From: Spirochaetaceae bacterium
GTDB lineage: Bacteria; Spirochaetota; Spirochaetia; Treponematales; Treponemataceae
DNA length: 9,771 nt
NCBI GenBank assembly: GCA_031290725.1
Contig: JAITMZ010000086.1
Location: 1 to 9,771 of the forward strand
Direction: 5' to 3'
Positions within the stretch are counted from its first letter, which is position 1. Every line of letters starts with the position of its first letter. Position numbers and translations under genes: made by a program. The notes below the pieces were generated by a model, which searched no databases, was not told where the DNA came from, and worked only from the letters and a program-made list of their open reading frames with translations. Positions 1 through 6,779 of this stretch are shown here, piece after piece.

Positions 1-158
1 AAGTCTTTTCCGCCATTGTCCTGCTGAAACCTCTTGATGCGGCGGGCAGGGCGTCCCCGCTTCGCATGGAAACCACCAGGGCCCAGGCGGAAGGTCTGCG
101 CCCCGGCGATACGGTGGAGGCCGGGGTACCGCCGGAACAGGTGCTGCTCCTCATCTAG
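1..158 (+). CDS. ABC transporter ATP-binding protein, C-terminal (TOBE) fragment, partial
   Basis: An open frame enters from the left edge (first full codon at base 3) and ends at TAG 156-158, giving 51 residues. The end reads GLRPGDTVEAGVPPEQVLLLI. This matches the layout of a TOBE domain at the end of ABC transporter ATPases of the ModC/PotA type: a Leu/Gly turn, 'GD.V', then a short strand with 'P..V.LL'. The preceding PLRMETTRAQAEGL also fits the 'T..SA..LGL' part of that fold. TOBE domains in this family bind a small ligand or help regulate the ATPase. The Walker motifs and signature lie outside the window, so the substrate is unknown. The stop codon lies inside a CTAG that borders an IS-like end, so the native 3' end may have been touched by an insertion. 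The reading frame is fairly secure; the family assignment is moderate. Confidence 0.5.
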   Translation, partial: VFSAIVLLKPLDAAGRASPLRMETTRAQAEGLRPGDTVEAGVPPEQVLLLI

Positions 159-208
159 GGACACGCTGATTAACTTGAGGCTAATCAGCGTGAAGCGGGA
201 TTCGCTTC
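159..208. repeat. IS-end-like palindrome plus small second hairpin
   Basis: Directly after CTAG (155-158) comes GGACACGCTGATTAACT. Its CACGCTGATTA (162-172) pairs perfectly with TAATCAGCGTG (182-192), giving an 11-bp stem with a 9-nt loop. A second hairpin, GAAGCG/CGCTTC (192-197 and 203-208), follows at once. The first 11 bases (GGACACGCTGA) recur in inverse orientation at 6765-6775, again next to CTAG, beside a transposase remnant. This is therefore best read as a relic IS end or a small derivative of one. It could also stop transcription of the preceding gene, but there is no T-run. Confidence 0.6.
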
Positions 209-272
209 CGGGGATCGCCCTCTCCGTGTCGCTGGGCTGGTAAAGCGCTTGCCAGAGAGTTTGCTTGTGAAT

Positions 273-307
273 TCGGTCGCACCTACCGCACGATCTGGTG
301 CGACCGA
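273..307. repeat. 11-bp perfect inverted repeat upstream of thrS promoter
   Basis: TCGGTCGCACC (273-283) and GGTGCGACCGA (297-307) are exact reverse complements around a 13-nt spacer. The repeat ends 13 bp before the -35 box of the thrS promoter. It could be an operator for a dimeric regulator, or a terminator-like hairpin for upstream transcription (no T-run follows). The function is not shown by the sequence. Confidence 0.5.
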
Positions 308-320
308 CCGTGTTGCGCCC

Positions 321-349
321 TTGACATAATTGTGCCCCGGTGGTATCCT
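321..349 (+). promoter_or_regulatory. sigma70-type promoter of thrS (near-leaderless)
   Basis: TTGACA (321-326), a 17-bp spacer and TATCCT (344-349) form a near-consensus housekeeping promoter. The expected transcription start, about 7 bases after the -10, falls at 356-357, on the A of the thrS ATG. No Shine-Dalgarno sequence precedes that ATG, which fits a leaderless messenger. Confidence 0.65.
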
Positions 350-356
350 TGTAGGT

Positions 357-2117
357 ATGGAACAGAACAACCAATCTTCCGCCGAAAAGCTCGCGCGGAT
401 TCGCCACAGCGCCGCCCACGTGATGGCCCAGGCCGTCCTCACCCTGTTTCCCGGCTCAAAGACCGCCATCGGCCCCGCCATCGACACGGGGTTTTACTAC
501 GACTTTGACCTGTCACGCCCCATCACCAACGAGGACCTCCCGGGGATCGAGAAAGAAATGCGCCGCATCATCAACGGCGGCCACGATTTTGTCCGGCGGG
601 TGATCCCCCGGAGTGAGGCCCTCACGGTATTCGCCGACCAGTCTTACAAGCTGGAATTGATTCGTGACCTGCCGGAGGGCGAAGAAATCTCCCTGTACAC
701 CCAGGACGGCTTCACCGACCTGTGCCGGGGCCCCCACGTGGCCAACACGAGGGAAATAAACGCCCAGTCCTTCAAGCTGATGAAAACCGCCGGCGCCTAT
801 TGGCGGGGCGATGAAAAGCGTCCCATGCTCACCCGGATTTACGCTGCCGCTTGGGAGAAGCCCGCCGACCTAAAGGCCCATTTGGATATGCTGGCCGAGG
901 CGGAGAAACGTGACCACCGCAGACTGGGCCGGGAGCTTGACCTCTTCCACCTCGACGACGAAAATCCCGGCCAAATATTCTGGCATCCCAACGGATGGAC
1001 CATCTACCGTGTTCTGGAGAACTACGTACGGCAGCAAACGTCCAGAAATGGGTACGTGGAAGTGAAAACTCCCTTTATCATGCCCCGGAGCCTCTGGGAG
1101 CGTTCCGGTCACTGGGCCAAGTACCAGGAGAGCATGTTTATCACCGAGAGTGAGAAGCGCCTGTTCGCCATCAAACCCATGAATTGCCCCGGTCACGTGG
1201 AGATTTTCAAGCAGCACCTCCGCAGTTACCGCGACCTGCCCCTGCGTATCGCCGAGTTCGGCTCCTGCACCCGGAACGAGCCCTCCGGCGCGCTCCATGG
1301 CATCATGCGGATTCGCGGCTTTGTCCAGGACGACGCCCACATCTTCTGCACCGAAGAGCAGATAGGCAGCGAAGTGGCCGGATTTTGCCGCCTTTTGTAC
1401 AATATATATGCCGATTTCGGCTTCACCCGGGATAAGGTGAAGGTGAAGCTCTCCACCCGCCCGGCAATGCGCTTGGGCAGCGACGAAACCTGGGACAAGG
1501 CCGAAGCTGCCCTGCGAGATGCCTGTAAAGACGAGGGGGTGGCTTATGACATTTCGCCGGGGGAGGGAGCCTTCTACGGCCCTAAATTGGAGTTCACCCT
1601 CATAGACGCCCTGGGGCGGGAATGGCAGTGCGGAACCCTGCAATTAGACTACCAAATGCCCGGCAAGGATCGATTGAATGCGGAGTACGTGGGTGAAGAC
1701 AATGCCCGCCACACCCCGGTGATGCTCCACCGCGCCGTGCTGGGGTCTATGGAGCGGTTTATCGGCATTTTGTTGGAGAATTTCTCCGGCGCTTTCCCCG
1801 TGTGGCTCCACTTTGAGCAAGCCGTGGTGATCCCCGTGGCTCCCGCCTTCAACGACTATGCCGAACAGGTGGCGGCGGCGCTGGGAGATGCGGACATCCG
1901 TGCCTACGCTGACCTGGGAACCGACCGAATGAACGCCAAGATTCGCCTGGCCCAGACCCGAAAGATTCCGTATATGCTGGTGGTGGGCAAGAAGGAAGAA
2001 TCTGCCCGGCAGGTGGCGGTGCGTTACCGGGACGGCCGGGCGCAGGTGGTGATGTCCCCGGCGGATTTCATCTCCTACGTGACCGACAAGGTGAGTACCC
2101 GTGCGGTGGATATCTAG
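357..2117 (+). CDS. thrS: threonyl-tRNA synthetase lacking the TGS domain
   Basis: Cytoplasmic class II synthetase that activates threonine and charges tRNA-Thr. It has 586 residues, about 55 fewer than E. coli ThrRS, because it starts directly in the editing domain; the N-terminal TGS domain is absent. The editing site shows H17xxxH21 and C123xxxH127 (CRGPH). The catalytic domain carries the zinc ligands C277 (MNCPGH), H328 (DDAHIF) and H458 (MLHRA). Motif 2 lies near 298-322 and the motif 3 arginine in GSMERF. An anticodon-binding domain covers roughly 485-580. I chose ATG 357 because conserved sequence begins just after it. The frame can be extended to TTG 330, but the predicted transcript starts at about 357. 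The next gene follows after 12 bp, so the two are probably cotranscribed. No T-box leader is present. TGS-less ThrRS is, to my knowledge, seen in spirochaetes. All active-site residues I can check are intact. Confidence 0.97.
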   Translation: MEQNNQSSAEKLARIRHSAAHVMAQAVLTLFPGSKTAIGPAIDTGFYYDFDLSRPITNEDLPGIEKEMRRIINGGHDFVRRVIPRSEALTVFADQSYKLELIRDLPEGEEISLYTQDGFTDLCRGPHVANTREINAQSFKLMKTAGAYWRGDEKRPMLTRIYAAAWEKPADLKAHLDMLAEAEKRDHRRLGRELDLFHLDDENPGQIFWHPNGWTIYRVLENYVRQQTSRNGYVEVKTPFIMPRSLWERSGHWAKYQESMFITESEKRLFAIKPMNCPGHVEIFKQHLRSYRDLPLRIAEFGSCTRNEPSGALHGIMRIRGFVQDDAHIFCTEEQIGSEVAGFCRLLYNIYADFGFTRDKVKVKLSTRPAMRLGSDETWDKAEAALRDACKDEGVAYDISPGEGAFYGPKLEFTLIDALGREWQCGTLQLDYQMPGKDRLNAEYVGEDNARHTPVMLHRAVLGSMERFIGILLENFSGAFPVWLHFEQAVVIPVAPAFNDYAEQVAAALGDADIRAYADLGTDRMNAKIRLAQTRKIPYMLVVGKKEESARQVAVRYRDGRAQVVMSPADFISYVTDKVSTRAVDI

Positions 2118-2129
2118 CCCAATGCTTGT

Positions 2130-3227
2130 ATGAAATGCCTTCGGGTGCCGCTGTTGGCCTGCGCCGCCGTCTTGGCCCTGGCTGCCTGTTCCCTTCCGGA
2201 ACGACTGGGAGAACTGCTTCCCGGGGCACGGCGGGAGTCTCTGGCCCTGAAACCAGACTCGCGTACCGACGAAACCCGGCATATCATCCGTCTGGCCTTC
2301 CACGGCGGGGCTTCCTGGCCACGGCAATCCCGGTCTCTCCTCCCTGCCCATGCGGGGGCGCTGACCTTCAAGGGTTGCTTGGAAACCCTCACGGGCGGTG
2401 CGGTGGCGGTGGCCCTGTATCCCGAAGGCACATTGGGCACCCCGGCGGAGACCCTGGCCTTGGTGTGTGCCGGGGGCATCGAGGGGGCTTTCACCAGCGG
2501 TGCGGCGGGCGCGCTCTACCCGCCCCTGCAGTTGATTAATCTGCCCCATGCCTTTGATTCACCCGAAGCCCTATGGGATTTTTTTGACAATTCGGAGCTC
2601 TGGCGGGAACTGTGCGGTGATTTTGCCGACGCCACCGGTCTGGTGGTGCTGGGGGCGGCCCAAAACGGCACCCTCAATTTCAGCAACAGCAGACTTCCGG
2701 TTACGTCGCCCGCCGACCTGCGGGGTCTCAAAATCGCCGTGCCGGATACGCCTATCCACGGGGTGCTGGTGGAGGCCCTTGGGGGCCGGCCCCTGGTGAT
2801 GCCCCCCGGAGAGCGCCGTGAAGCCCTGGTAAAGGGCGATGCGGACGGCACCCAGGGCGTCCTCTGGGACATGGATGCCCGGCGCTGGTACACCGCTCAA
2901 AAATACCTCACCCTGGACAGCCATGCATACGCCGAATCCCTCTTGGTGATGAACGGGGCACTTCTGGCGGCCCTCCCTGAAGAATACCGCCGGGCAGTTC
3001 GCCAGGCTGCCCGTGAGGCCGAACAGATGGCCCGCCTCACCGAGACGCTCCTTTCCCGCTCTTTAGACTACCCGGTCATGGATACTTTTCTGGAGGTACA
3101 CAGGCTCACACAGGCGGAACGCGGGGCATTTCGGGAGGCTCTGCGGCCGGTGTATGACTGGCTCCGGGGGGAAATCGGCGGGGAACTGGTGGACCGCTTT
3201 ATGGAAGATACCAAAGCCCGCCGTTGA
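2130..3227 (+). CDS. DctP-family TRAP-type solute-binding lipoprotein, orphan and divergent
   Basis: A 365-residue exported protein. The N-terminus is a lipoprotein signal (hydrophobic 7-19, lipobox LAAC with C20), so the mature protein should be lipid-anchored. Residues about 78-330 follow the DctP solute-binding fold: FKGCLETLTGGAVAVALYPEG, then 'LPHAFDSPEALWDFF', then 'SPADLRGLKIAVPDTP' and a 'GDADGTQG' stretch that replaces the usual 'VDG.E'. In TRAP binding proteins the strand after 'GLK' normally carries the arginine that holds the ligand carboxylate (GLK-x-RVP). Here that position is A203. No DctQ/DctM membrane subunits lie nearby; the neighbours are thrS upstream and a convergent PAP2 gene. 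It may bind a non-acid ligand, serve an unlinked permease, or act as a sensor or receptor. The start is ATG 2130, 12 bp after the thrS stop, with no clear Shine-Dalgarno, so expression may depend on coupling to thrS. Confidence 0.88.
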   Translation: MKCLRVPLLACAAVLALAACSLPERLGELLPGARRESLALKPDSRTDETRHIIRLAFHGGASWPRQSRSLLPAHAGALTFKGCLETLTGGAVAVALYPEGTLGTPAETLALVCAGGIEGAFTSGAAGALYPPLQLINLPHAFDSPEALWDFFDNSELWRELCGDFADATGLVVLGAAQNGTLNFSNSRLPVTSPADLRGLKIAVPDTPIHGVLVEALGGRPLVMPPGERREALVKGDADGTQGVLWDMDARRWYTAQKYLTLDSHAYAESLLVMNGALLAALPEEYRRAVRQAAREAEQMARLTETLLSRSLDYPVMDTFLEVHRLTQAERGAFREALRPVYDWLRGEIGGELVDRFMEDTKARR

Positions 3228-3279
3228 GAATTGTATACAGGGTACCGCCATTTACTTTTTCAGTCCATACACACCAGGA

Positions 3280-3314
3280 CACATCTAAAAACCCCGGTTG
3301 GGTTTTTAGATGTG
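3280..3314. repeat. 15-bp perfect palindrome, possible bidirectional terminator
   Basis: CACATCTAAAAACCC (3280-3294) pairs base for base with GGGTTTTTAGATGTG (3300-3314) around the loop CGGTT. It lies between two converging genes. Each strand presents a short GC pairing followed by five T, so it could end transcription from both sides. The arm is nearly identical to that of the palindrome at 3355-3382. Confidence 0.7.
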
Positions 3315-3318
3315 CCTC

Positions 3319-3339
3319 GCATTTGCATATCGCAAATGC
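3319..3339. repeat. 8-bp palindrome with TTTGC/GCAAA core
   Basis: GCATTTGC (3319-3326) and GCAAATGC (3332-3339) pair around ATATC. The centre TTTGC-n-GCAAA recurs in the palindromes before the tRNA gene (7853-7873 and 7876-7918). Confidence 0.6.
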
Positions 3340-3354
3340 AGTTTGAATTGGAAT

Positions 3355-3382
3355 ACTTCTAAAAACTGAAGTTTTTAGAAGT
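3355..3382. repeat. 13-bp perfect palindrome, sister copy of 3280-3314
   Basis: ACTTCTAAAAACT (3355-3367) and AGTTTTTAGAAGT (3370-3382) are exact reverse complements with only GA between them. The right arm plus GCC matches the first palindrome at 14 of 15 bases (GTTTTTAGA[A/T]GTGCC), so the two are related copies that differ in the centre. With its T-run in both directions it may also terminate the converging transcripts. Confidence 0.7.
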
Positions 3383-3440
3383 GCCCACCATAAAGCCGCC
3401 GTGATTTTGACGCGCTGACAGCCGGTCAATGCGCAGGCGC

Positions 3441-4118
3441 TTACCAGGCTATCCGGAAGCCGAAGGGCATAATCACCGGTTGGGCGGCGGTCCGGGGGGA
3501 GATTCGGTGGTTCACCCAGGGTACCAGAAAACCCACCAGGCTTCCCGACAGCGCCCCCAGGAGTACGTCGCTGGTGAAATGGTTCCCGCCGGCCACTCGG
3601 AATACCGCTACGGAGACAGCCAGGGTGAGCCCCCCGGCCCACACACCGGCCCGCCAAGGGGAATCGGGGAAATACTGGGTGAAGACTGTGCCGGCAAACA
3701 CCGCCCCGCAGAAAGCCAGAGAGGTGTGGCGGGAGAAAAAAGACTGACGGCTGTCGGACTCGCCGGGAGCGCCTTCGAAATAGCGGTAAGGGCGATCCCG
3801 GGTCACCAGATGTTTGGCCGCCGTGGGCAGCAGGAAAGCCAGGGTCGTGCTCTCGGCGTACATCACCGTCACATGGAGCCAGTCGCTTCGGGGGGCCGCC
3901 GCCAGAAACGCCGGCCAAAGCATAGCGGGCACCAGGAGCAGATCCGCCGCCGTGTCCATGCCCGGAGAATAGGGAAACATCAGCGGCCGGTCAAAGGGGT
4001 TCACCTGGGCACGGTCCAGCGCGAAAGATGGGGCGGCAACGGTCAAGAGAACCGTGGCGGTGAGGGCGCAGCACAGGGGAATTGCCCCCGGAGGCTTTAG
4101 AAAAACTCGGCTTCTCAC
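3441..4118 (-). CDS. PAP2-family phosphatase, exported/membrane
   Basis: A 225-residue phosphatidic-acid-phosphatase-type (acid phosphatase/PAP2) protein, expected to remove phosphate from lipid phosphates or similar substrates on the outer side of the membrane. The three family motifs are visible: K102xxxxxxR109P110; S129-R130-H131 in place of the usual PSGH; and R174xxxxxH180xxxD184. An N-terminal signal or anchor (about 11-33, ending AAPSFA) and further hydrophobic segments around 134-148, 159-173 and 186-199 fit an exported membrane enzyme. The GTG start (4116-4118) overlaps the TGA of the regulator gene as GTGA, and AAGGG lies about 6 bases before it, so translation is coupled. It is the last gene of the coaX operon. 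The exact substrate (undecaprenyl diphosphate, phosphatidylglycerol phosphate or another) cannot be told. Confidence 0.85.
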   Translation of the reverse strand: MRSRVFLKPPGAIPLCCALTATVLLTVAAPSFALDRAQVNPFDRPLMFPYSPGMDTAADLLLVPAMLWPAFLAAAPRSDWLHVTVMYAESTTLAFLLPTAAKHLVTRDRPYRYFEGAPGESDSRQSFFSRHTSLAFCGAVFAGTVFTQYFPDSPWRAGVWAGGLTLAVSVAVFRVAGGNHFTSDVLLGALSGSLVGFLVPWVNHRISPRTAAQPVIMPFGFRIAW

Positions 4119-4489
4119 GGTATCCCTTTTTGTTTTTCCATGTAGGCCACAATCCCGGCAAAGACCTGATCGTCGATGATGTGCTCTATGCGGCAGGCGT
4201 TGTTTTCCGCCACCTCCGGGGACACGGCGGCGGTGCACACCAGGAAGGACGTGAGGGCTGAATGGCGGCCGAAAATCTTCTGTGCGGTCGTGATCCCCAT
4301 CGGAGTGAGCACCAGAGCGCCCCTCTTTCCACGCTCCAGGTATCCGCTGGCGGTGAGGAGACCCATAGCCCGGGAGACGCTGGCCCGAGATACACCCAGG
4401 CGCCGTGCGATGTCCACGGAACGCACCGGGCCACCCTTTTCCTGGAGCATGAGGATCGTTTCAAGATAGTTTTCGCCCGACTCATACAT
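4115..4489 (-). CDS. short DtxR/MntR-family metal-dependent transcriptional regulator
   Basis: A 124-residue cytoplasmic DNA-binding protein. Residues about 21-62 form the winged helix-turn-helix (VDIARRLGVSRASVSRAMGLL plus wing RGKRGALVLT). Residues about 65-120 form the dimer and metal domain. Likely metal ligands, placed by comparison with B. subtilis MntR and DtxR, are E10, H76 (GRHSAL), C99, E102 and H103 (ACRIEH). The MntR Asp8 position is N7, and position 99 is Cys as in DtxR rather than the MntR Glu. There is no C-terminal SH3/FeoA domain. The start at ATG 4487-4489 overlaps the coaX stop by 8 nt (ATGTATGA). A frame-extended start at 4513 is less likely because homology begins at YESGENYLETI. 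It may control metal uptake and possibly its own operon; no operator was identified. Confidence 0.87.
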   Translation of the reverse strand: MYESGENYLETILMLQEKGGPVRSVDIARRLGVSRASVSRAMGLLTASGYLERGKRGALVLTPMGITTAQKIFGRHSALTSFLVCTAAVSPEVAENNACRIEHIIDDQVFAGIVAYMEKQKGIP

Positions 4490-5285
4490 GATGACCTGCC
4501 ACAATCTCCGCAATACGCCGGAGCCCCATGAGGGTGAGCTGCTTGTCCACCTGCCGGAATACCGTAGTAATCGGCTCCAGTACGCTGTTCAGACCGCCGG
4601 TGGCCACCACATAGATGGATTCCGCCGGGACCCCTTCTTGCCGGGCCAGTTCGTCCTTCATGGCGGCGATGAGAAATTCCGTCAGGCCCTTGTAGCCCAA
4701 AATTACCCCCGCCTGGATGGAATGGATGGTATTCTTCCCCAGCACCGACATGGGCACTTCCAGGGGCACCGACGGGAGCTGCGCCGTGTTCTCGAACAGG
4801 GACGTGACCGCCGTGCCGATCCCCGGCGCAATAGCCACCCCGCGGATTTCCCCTCCGGCACCCACCGCCGTGAAAGTGAGCGCCGTGCCGAAGTCCGCGA
4901 TGATGCAGGCCGTGCGGAAACGGCAGTAGGCTTCCACGGCGTTGCACAGGAGATCGCTGCCGATCTCGTGGACCGCGCTTTCCGGTACCGTCACCGGCAG
5001 GTACGGAAAAATCTGCGGCCCCACGATCAAGGGCTTCTTGCCGATGAGCGTGGAGATCATTCCCACAAAGGGGCCGATCAGGACGGGCACCACGGAATTC
5101 ATCACGGCGCTCTCGATTTGACCGGGGGCCACACCGCTGTTCCGGAGCAGGGAATGTAGTATCGACCCGTATTCGTCCCCGGTACGGCGGGTGTCGCTGA
5201 AGATGCGCCAGGAGTGGACGATTTTGTCCCTATCGAACAGGGCGACCACGATGTTGGTATTACCGATGTCTATTGCCAGGAGCAT
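4482..5285 (-). CDS. coaX: type III pantothenate kinase
   Basis: Cytoplasmic enzyme of the ASKHA fold that phosphorylates pantothenate with ATP, the first step of CoA synthesis. It has 267 residues, the normal size. Motifs visible: DIGNTN at 6-11 (phosphate 1), GSD at 109-111 with D111 (the usual GxDR region, here GSDLL, so the Arg is replaced by Leu), DFGTALT at 131-137 (phosphate 2), IAPG at 152-155, GKNTxxxxQxG at 183-193, and ATGG at 228-231 (adenosine region). I chose ATG 5285 because GGAGG (5294-5298) sits 8 bases upstream and the family starts with MLLAIDIGNTN. An in-frame ATG at 5300 overlaps that ribosome site and is less likely. It is the first gene of an operon with the DtxR-type regulator and the PAP2 phosphatase, and it diverges from hisS. 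Confidence 0.96.
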   Translation of the reverse strand: MLLAIDIGNTNIVVALFDRDKIVHSWRIFSDTRRTGDEYGSILHSLLRNSGVAPGQIESAVMNSVVPVLIGPFVGMISTLIGKKPLIVGPQIFPYLPVTVPESAVHEIGSDLLCNAVEAYCRFRTACIIADFGTALTFTAVGAGGEIRGVAIAPGIGTAVTSLFENTAQLPSVPLEVPMSVLGKNTIHSIQAGVILGYKGLTEFLIAAMKDELARQEGVPAESIYVVATGGLNSVLEPITTVFRQVDKQLTLMGLRRIAEIVAGHHV

Positions 5286-5313
5286 TGCTTTTTCCTCCAT
5301 ACTATGCTATCAT
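5285..5313 (+). promoter_or_regulatory. possible hisS promoter (weak)
   Basis: TTGCTT (5285-5290), a 17-bp gap and TATCAT (5308-5313) read on the plus strand; an alternative -10 is TATACC (5314-5319). The start of transcription would be about 5320, three bases before the hisS ATG, and no Shine-Dalgarno lies upstream. Its -35 covers the start codon of coaX. Confidence 0.4.
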
Positions 5314-5340
5314 TATACCATAATGAACGAGATTATTCAA
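5312..5340 (-). promoter_or_regulatory. promoter of the coaX operon
   Basis: On the minus strand TTGAAT (5335-5340), a 17-bp spacer and TATAAT (5312-5317) form a good sigma70 promoter with an extended -10 (TGG before TATAAT). The start would lie near 5305, giving a leader of about 20 nt that holds the GGAGG site. The -35 box sits inside the first codons of hisS, and the -10 overlaps the hisS promoter, so the two operons may exclude each other. Confidence 0.6.
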
Positions 5341-6633
5341 CCGCGTATCCTGAAAGGATTCCGCGACTTTTTGCCCCAGCAGGAGACCATCCGCGCCGGT
5401 CTGATTGACACCGTTACCGCTGTGTTTCGCTCCTTTGGCTTTGTGCCCATCGACACGCCGGTGCTGGAATACAGCGACATTCTCCTGCGAAAAAGCGACG
5501 GGGAAACCGAAAAGCAGGTTTTCCGCTTCAAGGACAACGGCGAGCGGGACGTGGCGCTCCGTTTCGACCTGACGGTGCCCTTTGCCCGGTTTGTGGCGGA
5601 ACACCGGGAGGAGCTGCCCTTTCCTTTCAAGCGCTACCACGTGGCCAAGGTGTGGCGGGGGGAAAAACCCCAGGCGGGCCGGTACCGGGAGTTTGTCCAG
5701 TGCGATTTCGACATCGTGGGGTCGGAAAGCGTCTCCAGCGACTTTGAGATTTTGCTGATGATAAAAGCTGCCTTTGAAGCCCTGGAGGTACCTGCGGTGA
5801 CCGTACGGCTCAACCATCGGGGGCTGTTCAACGCGTTTCTGGCCCGCATAGGAATCGCCGACAAAAGCGAGGGGGTATTGCGGGCAATCGACAAATTGGG
5901 TAAAATCGGTCGGGAGCAAACCGCGGCGCTTTTGACGGAGGTGACCGGTTCAGCGGGTACCGCAGAAGAGATCCTGGCCTACACTGCGGCAGACGATTTT
6001 ACGGATTTTGACGCCACGGTTTCCCGGCTAGAGGATTTGGCAGGCGGTTCCCCGGAGGCCGCCAGAGGGATTGGGCGGCTGAGGGAATTAGGCCGGGCCG
6101 CACAGGACGCGGCGCCGGGGTTCTTCGTGCTGGATCCGTCCATCACCCGCGGCCTGGATTACTACACCGGCATCGTCTACGAGACCTTCCTCAATGATTT
6201 GCCGGAGATCGGTTCGGTCTGCTCCGGGGGCCGTTACGACAATCTGGCGGGGCTTTACATGAAGGAGCGTCTTCCCGGGGTGGGTGCGTCCATCGGCCTG
6301 GACCGGCTGGTGGCAGCCCTGGAAAAACTCGCCGCTCTCCCCGCTCTGCTTCCCGGCATGGACGCGCTCATCTTCTGCCAGGACGCATCCCTCTTTGCCC
6401 ACTATCATCGCCTGGCGGCCTCCCTCCGCGCCAGGGGCATGTCGGTGGAGGTCTATCCCGACCCCAAACCCGCGGGGAAGCAATATCAGTATGCGGAGAA
6501 AAAAGGCACCCGGTTCGCCGTGCTGTGTACGCCGGAGGATGCGGCGCGCGGCGTGGTGTCGGTGAAGAACCTGGCCAACCGCGAGATTCGGGAACACTTG
6601 ACGGCGGAAGAAATGGCTGATATCATCGCGTAA
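5323..6633 (+). CDS. hisS: histidyl-tRNA synthetase
   Basis: Cytoplasmic class II synthetase charging tRNA-His, 436 residues, a normal length. The N-terminal class II core starts ILKGFRDFLPQQ. Motif 2 is KVWRGEKPQAGRYREFVQCD (109-128). The two histidine-binding signatures are RGLDYYTG (276-283) and SGGRYDNL (301-308). Motif 3 is GVGASIGLDRL (319-329). A HGTP-type anticodon-binding domain covers about 345-436. I chose ATG 5323 because the conserved N-terminus 'IIQPRILKGFRDF' starts there; the frame could run upstream to 5191 but would then overlap coaX. There is no Shine-Dalgarno before the ATG, and the predicted transcript starts within a few bases of it. The 3' end abuts a transposase remnant on the other strand. 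Confidence 0.96.
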   Translation: MNEIIQPRILKGFRDFLPQQETIRAGLIDTVTAVFRSFGFVPIDTPVLEYSDILLRKSDGETEKQVFRFKDNGERDVALRFDLTVPFARFVAEHREELPFPFKRYHVAKVWRGEKPQAGRYREFVQCDFDIVGSESVSSDFEILLMIKAAFEALEVPAVTVRLNHRGLFNAFLARIGIADKSEGVLRAIDKLGKIGREQTAALLTEVTGSAGTAEEILAYTAADDFTDFDATVSRLEDLAGGSPEAARGIGRLRELGRAAQDAAPGFFVLDPSITRGLDYYTGIVYETFLNDLPEIGSVCSGGRYDNLAGLYMKERLPGVGASIGLDRLVAALEKLAALPALLPGMDALIFCQDASLFAHYHRLAASLRARGMSVEVYPDPKPAGKQYQYAEKKGTRFAVLCTPEDAARGVVSVKNLANREIREHLTAEEMADIIA

Positions 6634-6730
6634 CCGTCGTATATCGCGTCCTCCGTCCCTTCATCCGCTTTCCCTTCCGTTTCCGGCTGCCGTATTCCAT
6701 GCCCGTAAACGTTGTTTGGTTGATTTTCAC
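6623..6730 (-). pseudogene. truncated IS5-like transposase N-terminus
   Basis: From GTG 6728-6730 the minus strand reads VKINQTTFTGMEYGSRKRK and then loses any likeness, reaching a stop at 6623-6625 just inside the hisS end (35 codons). The pattern 'QxTF..(M/L)EY..RKRK.KR' is how many IS5-family transposases begin, directly before the helix that leads to 'PW'. An extended -10 (TGGTATAAT, 6740-6748) lies just upstream and would give an almost leaderless transcript. The rest of the transposase is missing, so this is a 5' relic. Assignment is from pattern memory, not a search. Confidence 0.45.
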
Positions 6731-6779
6731 CGTGTTGTCATTATACCAGATGATGCAGAGTTTTTCAGCGTGTCCCTAG
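6634..6779 (-). mobile_element. relic of an insertion sequence, left end
   Basis: The segment between the hisS stop and the CTAG at 6776-6779 holds, on the minus strand, the terminal repeat GGACACGCTGAAAAACT (6775 downwards), a promoter-like TGGTATAAT, and the broken transposase start. The same first 11 bases, again bordered by CTAG, occur in inverse orientation at 155-169. IS5-group elements commonly target CTAG/YTAR sites, which fits. The inner breakpoint lies somewhere between about 6640 and 6690 and cannot be fixed from this sequence. Confidence 0.5.

Noticed and set aside
159..356. T-box or other riboswitch upstream of thrS
   Set aside because: The predicted transcript starts at the ATG, and no T-box sequence or specifier-type stem is visible upstream.
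870..1643. Long open frame on the minus strand (257 codons) across thrS
   Set aside because: It lies antisense to a complete, motif-rich thrS, and its protein resembles nothing; it is a GC-rich shadow frame.
1644..2549. 301-codon open frame on the minus strand across the thrS end and the dctP start
   Set aside because: The low-complexity Gly/His/Arg/Gln composition and full overlap with two real genes mark it as a shadow.
159..6775. A functional composite transposon carrying thrS to hisS
   Set aside because: The transposase remnant is truncated, only short ends match, and the cargo is essential housekeeping genes; two independent relics are simpler. It is kept only as a finding to check.
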